Assembly: GCA_034387635.1 (NCBI GenBank) | Contig: JAOANU010000004.1 | Location: 558,001 to 622,000, forward strand | Length of the DNA stretch: 64,000 nucleotides | Direction of reading: 5' to 3' | Origin: Rhodosporidiobolus odoratus | Lineage: Eukaryota; Basidiomycota; Microbotryomycetes; Sporidiobolales; Sporidiobolaceae | Shown here: in pieces, positions 20,710-30,221 of the stretch | How positions within the stretch are numbered: position 1 is the first letter of the stretch | How the letters are laid out: every line of letters begins with the position of its first letter | Notes under the pieces: model-generated | Told to the model about the DNA's origin: nothing | What the model saw: only the letters and a program-made list of their open reading frames with translations | The model's database searches: none | Program-made: the position numbers and the translations under genes

Positions 20710-22351
20710 CTACGTAGTAAGACGGAAGCATGATAAGACGGAAGGACGGTACGAAGGTAAGGCAAGCCTGTCGGGGATGAAAGCGACCGCAACACGCCCA
20801 GAGGGCGACCTTGAGTCGAAGAGGGCGGAGGATGGTGAGCTGCTGCGAGTCGAGCGGGCCACGAGGGCGGCCCAAAGGACGAGGCGAATTCGGACCGCTG
20901 CGACCTTGCGCCGTGAACGAGGCGAGATGGGGCTGAGTCGAAGTCGAGAGCGTAGCCAGCCGCAGACAAAGCGAATAAGAGTGACGGTACGGCGAGAGGA
21001 TCGGGGTGGCAAGACGGAAAGAAAATGAGAATGAAAAGGTGTCCGTGGTGGTACGCGCGCAGAGTAGTCTTCGCCGAGGCGGGGGAAGAGCTCCGTCCGC
21101 AGGAAGTGAGGGGCGACCCGGGAGCTCGTCGACTTTGCGACGGCGAGCGCCGCGAAAGACAGGTTGAACGCCGGGTAGTCGTCTTGGGCCTCGATGAGAG
21201 GGTCGGTGCTGCAATAAGTGGGAGAGTAGAATGAAGGAGGAGAGCTGACGACCTTCGGGTCAAAGCAGAAATCGTTTCCTCCGCCGAAGACGGCAAACAG
21301 CGACATGCTGAGGGGAGGCAAGCTGAAAGTGGTGATGGGTGAATTCGAGTTGTCGGCAGTGGAGGCGCCAGCGTTGGTAGAAAACGGCTCGGGGACGGGT
21401 TCGACATCGCCGGAAGACGACTAGGAAGACGGCGAGTCAAAGAAGCAGAGGACGGACGGCTCGGCGGGCTCTGCCCAGAGGGTGGCTGGTGTGTACGATC
21501 TGGGCTTGCAGGCGCCTGCGACGTGGACGTCGTTCGAGAGAGTCTTCCATCCCGATGCCTGGTGGTCGCTTTCGTCGCGGAAAAAGACTTTGGCCTGGCT
21601 GAGTACCGTTGGCAGACCGTCGGCGGGCGAGAGTTCCGAGATAACGAGGCCATAACCATGGTAGCTCTTGACAACGAGTTGCCTCTGTACGCGAACGACC
21701 GAGTGGATGGACGCTGAAGAGGTCGTCCTGATCTTCTTCGAAGAGGTCCGCCGACGAAGCGCAAGCGAGACGGACGTTGCAATCGCTGGCGCGCCTGACC
21801 TTGACGGTGTAGGCCTGGGCGACACAGACGACTGAGACGTCGTCGTTCTCGAAGTCGCTGTGGGACTCGGAGCCGAAGTCGGAGGAAGAGGAGCAAGAAG
21901 CGTTCTCGCTGTCGCGAGTGTTCTCGTCCTCACTGTCCGAAAGGTGGTTCTCAGTGATCTCACTAGCCGCAAGCTTCAGGCTTGTAAGAGGGAGCGCGTT
22001 GACGAGGTGGATCGAGATGCGGACGGTCAGGTTGAGAAGGTTGGTCAGAAGGTCAGGTTCAATGATGCGGTGGGAGAAGCGCACCTGTTGCCTACTGTGG
22101 ACGGCGTAGATTACATCTAGAAAGGCAAAGAGGGGGAAGGCCAAAACCACGGCGAGACCGGCGAGGGTAAGGAGAGTGAAGGTGGTGAGGAAGGGGGACA
22201 GGGAATCAGACTGGGTAAGAGTGGGTGAGTAGGCTTGTTGAATGCTACTGGAGTATTGGATAGGAAGGAAAGAGCAGTCAGAGAGAGCTGAAGGCGGGTT
22301 TGGATCACCTCCTGACGTTCGTAAGCAGGCGGAAGGGGTTTGTTTTTCCAC
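20710..22351 (-). CDS. Unrecognised acidic membrane protein; model unresolved
   Basis: No family is recognised. On the minus strand a hydrophobic segment (LLTLAGLAVVLAFPLFAFLD, ~22130-22200) is followed by LLTNLLNLTVRISIHLVNAL, a very acidic Ser/Asp/Glu stretch (~21840-21950) and VAQAYTVKVRRASDCNVRLA. Coding character then jumps to another frame with QLVVKSYHGYGLVISELSPA and VFFRDESDHQASGWKTLS. A 72-nt intron starting at a GTCGGC would restore phase but its donor is weak. That second frame meets TAG at 21421-21423, yet the same frame stays open and coding-like beyond it (DVEPVPEPFSTNAG, FGGGNDFCFDPK, then, across an intron near 21200, DDYPAFNLSFAALAVAKSTS). Ends are approximate: 22351 is a GTG and no ATG is convincing. 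It could be an intact gene with unusual splicing or a gene carrying lesions. Confidence 0.4.
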
Positions 22352-22893
22352 TTCTTTATCTTACACGCATCTGTCACTAACTGGTCTCCGCTTTACAGCT
22401 AGCTAGGAGCGAAAGCCTGGCTCAATTACCCACCCAGTCCAGCAATTCGACCACAAGCCGAACACACACACCTCGCCGATCAACCTTCTCCCTCGACCCA
22501 CGCTATCACTCCCCTCCCTTGATTAGAGTCATTCACCCGCACCACGCTCTCCTGTACCGAGTGATGGATATCTTCGGTGCAGGGCGGCTCCACAGGAGCC
22601 GGAAAAGTATCCGCGTCTGCGTTGCCTCTCTCTCTTGCTCGCACTCGCACGTGAGTGCAGCCGCGTCCTTCCTCTTTCGACGCGCGCCAACAAATCTTGA
22701 GACACTAGCAGCAGTCAGGGCCAGAGAGGCGCTGAAACTAGGTAATAACGGATGTTGCAATAACTCGGAAGTGTCTTTTCAAAAGGGATCATATCTCCAC
22801 GAGCGTCCGTAGTCTACATGCGCGCCTCTGCCTCCCGCTTCAGACGTCGTATCTGTCAATTAACCTCCTCGGTAAAGCCTGACTCTCCACCTC
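22352..22893. other. Intergenic between two minus-strand unknown genes
   Basis: The region holds the 3' end of the gene to its right and the promoter of the gene to its left. A plus-strand frame at 22519-22812 is open but unlike any known family. Nothing else is recognised. Confidence 0.35.
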
Positions 22894-24818
22894 CTACTCA
22901 TCCCTCGTCTTCCTCCTCACCCTCTTTTCAACCACCGGCGTTGGTACCGGTTCAATTTTCGCACCAAGCTGCTCCTGCCTCAGAAACGAAAGCTTATGCG
23001 CAAGCCCACGCACTGCACCACCACCGCCGCCCCCTCCGCCCGAAGCGGTCTCGCGCAACTCTTTCCTCGAGGCGCGCCGGGAGAGCTTGCGAGAAAGGAA
23101 GGGGCTTTTGCCGTTGCTGAGGGTGCGGACGAGGTTTCCGACGACGCCGCCTTCCTTCTTGCCTCCTCGTCCTCGAGAAGTGGGTCGGTGTGAGCTAGAA
23201 GTGGCGATGACGAGCGAGGTCAATCTGCCCGCTCTTCCGTTCCCTTGACGGTAATCATAGACATCGACGAGTGACTCCTTCTCCTCATCGTCGTCCTCCG
23301 GGCCGTACTGTTCGCGAAATTGCTGAGCTGGTTCCTCGTTCGTAATGCCCGCGAGGTAAGCCGAAAGGTCCGGCAGGGAAGACGTCCCTTCCTTCCTCAA
23401 CCGGATTATACAAAGTTGAGGCGGAGGCGATTTTGTCCTCCCACCAATCCCCTTCGCCTGAGCCTGCGTAAGCGCCGCCGAGAAGCTCCCCCCCACCCCA
23501 AACAAGCGATGACCGGGGGCGGAAGAAGGACTCGTTATCGAGGTCGAAGTCGGCGCAAAACTCGACTCATGATCATAGCTGGGTCTGTTGGGCTGATACG
23601 AGAGAGAATCTTTGCGAGTGCCGTGGTCGCCGAAGGATCAGAAAGATCGGCCAGTGTAGGCTGAGCCGACGATGGAGTTGGAATCGGTCGAGCTCTTACG
23701 GGCGCCGGTGTATCCCGCCGAGGAATCGCCGCGGGACTCGTACCGCAGGAGTTGGGGACCGGAAGAAGGCTGAGGGAGATTGGTGGCGAGGCGGGAGGAT
23801 GACACGATGGAGGAGGTAGTCGCTCGGGACTGCGGCGCGGGAGGAAGAGGCCCTCGTAAGCCGAGTGGGGCAGAAGCGGAGGGAATGAGCCCAAGGAGGG
23901 CGGCGGCTTTCGGAGGAAGGATGGCACAGTGGGCGGGAGTATCGAGAGGGGCTTGGACGAGGTTGCCGAAAGGAAGGGAAGACATTCGAGGAGGCGGGGT
24001 GCCGTGCCAAGGACCAGGTTCGGCAGTCGAAGTGGCAGAGGCGACAGAAGCGGAATGCGCGTGGGCGACATTGATTTGAATAGGAGGAAGGGGTTTGTCG
24101 AGAGAAGGCGGAGCCGGAAAGCGGTAAATGGCTTCATTCGGCACGTCTTCGGCGAGGTAGACGATGCAGAGATTAGGGGTTGGAATGAGAGGTACCGCTG
24201 GTGTAGGAGGGACAGGAGGAATGAAGCCCGCAGGTGTCTTCGGTACAGGCGGGAGCTCAATGGGAGAGCAGCCGAGAACGACGGTCGAACGGTCAACGCC
24301 TCGATTGACGGCAAAAGGATGGGTTTCTACGATGGAAACCGCACGAGCTGTGGTGATGACAGCGGGGGAGACTGTGCCGTCGGTAGTCCAATGGGAGGAA
24401 GCGGTTGTAGGTCGAGGAGGCGGGAGCAAATTAGGGTTAGGCGGTGCTGAGGGTCAAGGATCGGGGTGAGTGACACGAGTAGTAGTTTGAGATGAGCAGG
24501 AAACGTACCAGGAGCCGCATTCTCCGTCTGTCCTTGCTGACTGGCTGCGTCTTCTTGTTGTAGCCGATCTAGCTCGACGGCAACTTGCCTGCGCCATCTC
24601 TCGAGTCCGCCCAGCTCGGCATCCTTCGACTGCATCCATCCCGCTATACGATCCTCCCTCGTAGACTTAGACACCGTCAACAGCTTCGACGCTCGCAACG
24701 CCGCCCTCGGTTCCTCAGTCCTCGCGGGCTGAGCGGCATCGACATATTCGTACATTGGTGGAGGAACGGGTACGCCTTCGGGCGCCGCCTTACGGGTGCC
24801 GAACCAGAAAGAAGACAT
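22894..24818 (-). CDS. Unrecognised proline/serine-rich protein
   Basis: No family is recognised. From ATG 24818 the protein begins MSSFWFGTRKAAPEGVPV; ATG 24950 in the same frame would add a basic Gln/Arg/Thr lead. A helical segment (AALRASKLLTVSKSTRED, then LERWRRQVAVELDRLQQEDA) precedes an intron with a GTACGT donor near 24510. The second exon is Pro/Ala-rich with a more ordered part, VLGCSPIELPPVPKTP and LCIVYLAEDVPNEAIYRFP. An in-frame TGA at 23640-23638 is avoided by a possible 90-nt intron (23699-23610) with GTAAGA donor, CTGAT branch-like site and an unusual AAAG acceptor. Beyond it the frame runs on as SYQPNRPSYDHE, LCIIRLRKEGTSSLPDLSAY, a Gly run and a Lys/Arg-rich tail ending RKTRDE at TAG 22894. 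If the intron is not used the protein would end GSAYTGRSF at 23638. Confidence 0.5.
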
Positions 24819-25593
24819 GGTAGTGGTAGTATTGGTCCTCCGGAGCGTTTCTTGCCGTTGCTGCTGTTGATGCCTGTCCAACCGAGTCGCCTGCGACCGG
24901 CGGTTGACGCTGTCATTGCGCTTGCTGGTGCTTGCTGCGACACGGACCATGAGCGGACACTGCAGAGATGGACGAACGACGCCCTGCCGGAGGGCGTACT
25001 GCAGACTGAGCGTCGATGGAGAAGAGAGGAGACAAAGGAAGGAGAGACGTACGCCGCGTTAGATCGCCAAAGCGGAGGTCTTGATGAGGCGGCGAACTGC
25101 AGACCGAGTGCATTGGGAGTGCAGCCCTGAGCCACCACTCAGGAGGTTCGATCAGCGTGTCAGGAGAGGGAGATTCAACGGCTCAGGCCGCTTTATCTCT
25201 CAACGCGACGCTCCGAAAGGTTACGCGTAAGGCGGAAGCTGGGCTCGGAAGGGAGGATGGAGAGGTGGCCAGCCCGAGTGACAGGCTACGAGGCGCGGCT
25301 AACGACTCCGAAAAGGGAGCGGGCGAATTTATAACAAGACAATCCGAGAAGTCGCATCAGCTGCGAGAGTAGAATGGCCGTTGCTGCCGACTCAGCTGAC
25401 TTGTGCGGCAGCTGACAGCGCAGAGAGACGAGGAAGCCGGCCGTTACTACATTCGAGCTAGGCGAGGCGAGGGAAAAGGACGCGATCAGGCAAGCCGTTT
25501 CTGCAGTTTCTGCGGCCGTCCTCTCTCCTCTGTACTAGCCTTGTCAGTAGATGCAACTAAATCTTACAAGGCAGAAAAGGGGAAATCCGCTAG
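24819..25593. other. Intergenic: promoter of the minus-strand unknown gene plus NDUFA12 3' end
   Basis: About 775 bases without a credible gene. Short frames on both strands lack coding character. The 25140-25560 part is mixed-composition and probably includes the promoter of the gene starting at 24818 or 24950. Confidence 0.35.
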
Positions 25594-26323
25594 CTACGAT
25601 CGCGAGGCAACGGTCGGCTCCCAGGTGGCGACTTTGCGGGTGGTGGTCGAGTAAGTCTTGAAAGCACCGCGAGAACCAGTCAAGTTCTCGGTGTGAGGCT
25701 GCAGCAGAAAGAGGCTGTCAGCAACTATTGGAGAAGCTGGGTATGATGAGAAGGAATGGAAGGCGCACGATTTGCCACGGCTGCTTGCTTGCCTGCATGA
25801 CGGGGTCAATGGGAGGAGGAAGGTGGCGGATGTGCTGGATCCATGCGTGCCAGTCAGGGGGAACCTGCGCGGCGTTGTAGTCGTGCTGAGGGAGAGGGAA
25901 GGTCAGGTCGGTAGGTTTCAAGGCAAAGACCCCGAGTTTGTAAACTTACGGAGGAGTAGTCGACCCAACGGTGCCTCCACAGAGTCTCATCCTGGTTTTC
26001 AAAGTAGCGGTTGCCGTGTCTGGCAGTAGAAATAGGAAAGTCAGCGCGCGAAAAAGGATCAGGGGGCGGCAGGGTGGGAGACGAGTAAAGGTGTACGCAC
26101 TCATCCTGGCCCACGAACTTGCCCGCCTTGAAGTCACCAATGTACTGCAGATCCCGCCAAGCCTCTGGCAGTCACATATGGCCAGCAAAGGTAGCAGGAC
26201 AAGGGAAATCAGACGTTGAGAAAAGGACATGAAGCGTGTGCGGAGGCACTCACGAGCAGGACCGACAGCACGAATGTTCTGGATGACACGGCGGATGCTG
26301 GGAGTGAGGATGGGATTCGGCAT
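25594..26323 (-). CDS. NDUFA12: NADH:ubiquinone oxidoreductase accessory subunit NDUFA12 (B17.2)
   Basis: This is an accessory subunit of the peripheral arm of mitochondrial complex I. From ATG 26323 it reads MPNPILTPSIRRVIQNIRAV. After an intron comes AWRDLQYIGDFKAGKFVGQD, then NRYFENQDETLWRHRWVDYS, then HDYNAAQVPPDWHAWIQHIR, then PHTENLTGSRGAFKTYST and TWEPTVASRS, with TAG at 25594-25596. The combination of GxxVGxD, RHRWVxY, PPxWHAWxxHxR and the GTRGAYKTY-like segment is diagnostic. Five exons are apparent. Presence of this subunit implies the organism has canonical complex I, unlike Saccharomyces. It is divergent from SEC2. Confidence 0.93.
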
Positions 26324-26890
26324 ACTGGCAGGCGACGGGTGAAATGTAGTGAGGGGTGAGTGTCGAAGCTGCTGATGATGGGGCAAGGGCAAGTGGAAGC
26401 GTCAGTTGTAGCTCGTGCGTGCTCTTGTTGACCGTGCAGCTACTGCGATGCGGGCGCGGCCGTCGTCGGTCCGCCGTTACGCCTTGCGACGATGGGGATT
26501 GGCGAATGGGCATGTTGCTGTACGGCTACCGCTCGCGCAAGCTGATGAGGTAGCAGCTTACTGTTTCTGCCTTGCCTCGGCGTGTGCAAAGACTAGCGGG
26601 CGAGGAGGAGACGAAGCGGGAAAAGCCAGAAACGCGATGAGGACAAGTCTCCCACTTCAGCTTCGAAGGAGCAGGACAAGACGGGAGAATGATCATGATT
26701 GCCTGGCTAGAATTGTCAAGCAGTCCGTATGGAATCCGAATGTGAGCGGCGTGGGTGGGCTCGCTTGAATAGGATTGCCGTCGCTCATTAGGTTTGATCA
26801 AAGGTTGACTTGGATTATAATCGGTGGTGTGGGGTGAGGCTGGAAGAGCGACGTCAATCTCACCTCGCAACTCCCGCTCTTCCGCCAGGC
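26324..26890. promoter_or_regulatory. Divergent promoter of NDUFA12 and SEC2
   Basis: About 567 bases lie between opposed start codons. Short frames on both strands are not coding-like. No specific factor site is claimed. Confidence 0.35.
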
Positions 26891-29576
26891 ATGGCGGACG
26901 ACACTGAAAGACCCGAAGATCCGTCTACGAGCACTACCCCGATTTCTGCAGACGACTTCCAAGATACCACATCCCGACCAACCACACCAATATCGACAAC
27001 GGAGCAATCGGAGTCAGCTGGTCAAGCGAGGGCGAACGAGACCAAGGGAACCAGCCCAAACAAGGAAGAACCAGCTACTTCCGTACCTCCGTTAGACTCG
27101 CAACCTCCCCACCACGACATCACCGCTCCGACCGCGTCCACTTCCTCCCTCAATCTTCCACTCAGTCACCCTCAGCCCATACTCGACCCACCGAGAATCG
27201 CCAATTATGAGCTCGTCGCGAGTCTCCGCTCCCAGGTTACCGACCTCACCTCGCAAGTTACCAGTCTCAACTCGAAACTCGTCAAGTCTTACACGACCCG
27301 TGGAGAGCTCGAGGACGACCTGCACGACAAAGAGGAAGCCGAGCAGCGGTTGAAGCGAAGGGTCGCTGAGCTTGAGGTTGACAAGCACCGTTGGGAAAAG
27401 GAGATCGAGCAAGGAGGATGGGTGGAAAAGGTCCATCCTCTTCCGTCCGCGTTGCTGGATAATCTCTGACTGAGTCTGCGCGTCACAGAACCACGTACAA
27501 GGCGAGATGCAACGCCTCATGACCAAGGTGGTCGAAGAGACCAAGTCTCGCGAATCGGCCGTTCAGGCGCATTCCGCCTTGGAAACCGAGATCGAGAACC
27601 TCACGTCGAATCTCTTTACCGAAGCCAATAAGATGGTCGCCTTTGAGCGTCTGTCGCGCGCGCGCGCAGAGGAGAAGACTCGCTCGGTGGAAGAGGCCGG
27701 TGTTTCGATGCAGGCTCTCCTGGAGGAGGTTCAGGTTGGACTGAAGGATACGATCGGGAAGCTGGAGAAGCGAGATGCGGAGATTATAGAGCTGAAGAAG
27801 CGACTAGCGGCGCATGGAGAGCATGTCGAGGAGGACATCAGAGACGGGCGGGAGTCAGCAGACGGCGATGTTGGCGGGATCATGTTTTCCGACGGCGAAC
27901 ACCTCACCCCGCTCGACACGAAGGCACTCTCTCGTTCAACCCTTGGACAATCCGCCTCTCCCTCTCACCTCTCGGCACCTCGACTTCTTACCTCCGTCCT
28001 TCCATACCACGAATTCCTGAACTTCATCACGTACCTTCGACAACTCCGCGTCACCGCCCTATCTCGACCGCCCGAAGGACCCGGTTACCCACATCCTCTC
28101 GTGTCCGCCCGCGGCTTCGCCAATGACGCTTCCACCATCCAGCTTCTCACACCCGCCCAGCTTCTTGCCCCGCACCTCCTCCTCTCAACCCATCTCTCCC
28201 AGCCTTTTCTCAAGCGTTGCGTCGAGGAAGACTCGGACCCCGCGCTTCGCCTCGACATCGCCCCTGGACTCGGCTTCCTCTCCCGCCGAACAGTCGGTAG
28301 CGCAATCGTGGATGGTTCACTCCTCATCGAACCGTTACACGCGGGCGTCGAGCTCTCCAGTGACAAATGCGCTCTGTGTGGCTGCAGCCTCGAGATGTGG
28401 CTTCCGAATTCTGGTCACCCAGCTCGAGGTAAACCCACGACAGGAGTCAACCAGACGATGCGCAAGATGCTGCCGTCTTCCCTCTTCTCCCGCTCCAACT
28501 CTTCATCTAGTACCTCCTTCTCCACCTCGCAACCTTCAGCCTCGACGTACCATTCGGCTTCCTCCTCCGCCGACTCTTTCACCTTCCCCGCCCCGCACGA
28601 GAAAGCGTCTCATCACCCTCACGATGCTTCTCTGCAAGTGCATCTCTGTCGCGCCAGCGACAGCGCCTCTCAGAGATATCCAGTCTGTCCCTCGTACTGC
28701 CTCACCCGTCTGCGCGCCGTCTGCGAGTTCTGGACCTACGTGCGGGTCATTGAGCGTGGTCTCCTTCTCGAAGAAGGGTTCAAGTTTGGGCAGGGCGGGC
28801 GAGAGGGAGGCGCACCGACGCTCAGTAGACAGGCGAGCTTCGTCCACGGGTCGGGCGCAGCTCCGTCACCGGCTGAGCAAGCTTCGGCTGGCCTTGGGTT
28901 GGGTCCGGTAGGCTCGGGCAGTGGTGAGCATGCGGACGTCGAGGCAAAGGACTTTGAGGCGGAAGATACTGAGGATGGACCGGGATCGACGCCGCCTACC
29001 GGAAAGACCTTTGAGGTCGAGGGTAAGAAGGGCACGCCGACTATCGTTGAACCGCAGGAGGGAGATCTCGGGGAAGTGACAGGTGAGGGTAAAGGGGCGG
29101 AGGAGCAGAGGGAAGGGCAAACCCAAGGCGGGCACGCCGGTTCCGCCTCTTCTACACCCGATCGTTCCACTCCTGCTGGCGATCTCGGTTCAGTAGCCAG
29201 CTCTTCCACTACCTCCCTTTCCAAGCCAGTACGGCCGGCTCGCTCGGCTGCTCGTACCTCTCCCGCAATCGGCACGCACCCTTCTCCACCCTCTTCACCT
29301 CGAATCGGCGCACCCCCTTCATTACCACCGCGGCGAGTCACTCCAGCGCCGCCCCCGCGACATCCCTCTGCCGTCCCTACCGGACTCGATGTCTCAGCAA
29401 GCAGCAGCACCGGACCACCAGGCGGCGACATTGTCGGGTCCGCCATTGGATGGGAAGACCGTTGCTGGAGTGAGGTGGTCAGGCTGAAGGAAAGCGTGTT
29501 TTGGGCGAGGGTCGCGGCGATCGCGCCGGACGGTGGAACTGTTGTAGGTCGCGGAGCCAAGGTGTGGCTGCAATGA
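26891..29576 (+). CDS. SEC2: Sec2/Rabin8-type Rab guanine nucleotide exchange factor
   Basis: Sec2 activates the secretory Rab Sec4 (Rab8) on post-Golgi vesicles for polarised exocytosis. Two exons, 26891-27430 and 27489-29576, give 875 residues. A disordered N-terminus is followed by a long coiled coil from about residue 110 (ELVASLRSQVTDLTSQVTSL) through about 300. It contains the exchange-factor signature LTSNLFTEANKMVAFERLSR at about residues 218-237. Further on is a Cys module (SDKCALCGCSLEMWLP near 28360 and VCPSYCLTRLRAVCEFWTYV near 28685, then RVIERGLLLEE). It resembles the C-terminal part of animal Rabin8 and is not a feature I know from yeast Sec2. The tail is Ser/Pro/Gly-rich. The intron has a GTCCAT donor and CACAG acceptor and removes 58 nt in phase 0. 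The family call is strong. Confidence 0.85.
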
Positions 29577-30046
29577 GGCTCTGGAAGGGGGGGGAACCCG
29601 GAGTAGCGGGTCGAACGCCGTACAGTCTGCAAGGTCGGACTTTCTCATCTTTTCCAAGGTTGCCCTGCGATCTCTTCTGTTCCTTGCGCAAGCACTTGCC
29701 TGGACCAGTCCTCATCACTTGTACAAATGCTATAGATATGAAGATCTCGCGGCCGCCACGCACGGTAGAAGAGAGAGGAAGAAAAGTACTCATATGCCAA
29801 ATCGAGGAAAAGCAGCTTCTTCAGCAACTCTGTGCGGTCCAGCGGCGATTTGGTAGATCAGAGCGGGGTTGATCGAGGTCTGACTGGCTTGACAGCACTG
29901 TTCTGATGTAATTTTGGGCGGGCTGAATGAGATGCCTTTTTGGGCTCTGCTGAGAATGTAGACGAGAAAAACTTTCACATCAGTCTCCCCTTGGTCTCGA
30001 TGGTGGTTGTTCCTTCCTTCCACATTACTTGCTAATCACATTCACA
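29577..30046. other. Intergenic between SEC2 and the flavodoxin-like gene
   Basis: The stretch holds the SEC2 3' end and the promoter of the next gene. No coding frame of substance is seen. It ends in a pyrimidine-rich leader before the split start codon at 30047. Confidence 0.4.
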
Positions 30047-30221
30047 ATGTGCGTCTGGCAGCCAGGTCGATCCCCTTGTCGCCAGATGCGCGTCTCGCAA
30101 CGCTGCATTTGCTAACTTTGTTTTGTCCCTCAACACCTCGCAAACCTCGTCCCGCCTCCTCATCTCGCACTCCGCCTGGCTCAACTGGATCAATGGCCCC
30201 TTCTGATACACACTGAACAGG
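30047..30221 (+). other. PST2: Start codon interrupted by an intron (AT|G)
   Basis: The bases are CACAAT, then GTGCGTCTGG as donor at 30049, and CACTGAACAG as acceptor ending 30220, followed by GGTCGCTGCC. Only joining AT to G creates an ATG in the frame of the conserved KIAVIYYSTYGH segment. The alternative ATG read straight through (MCVWQPG...) is in a non-conserved frame. Confidence 0.65.

Noticed and set aside
23638..23640. Programmed stop-codon readthrough at TGA
   Set aside because: A 90-nt in-phase intron with a strong GTAAGA donor can remove the stop, and the following codon is not the CTA context known for fungal readthrough.
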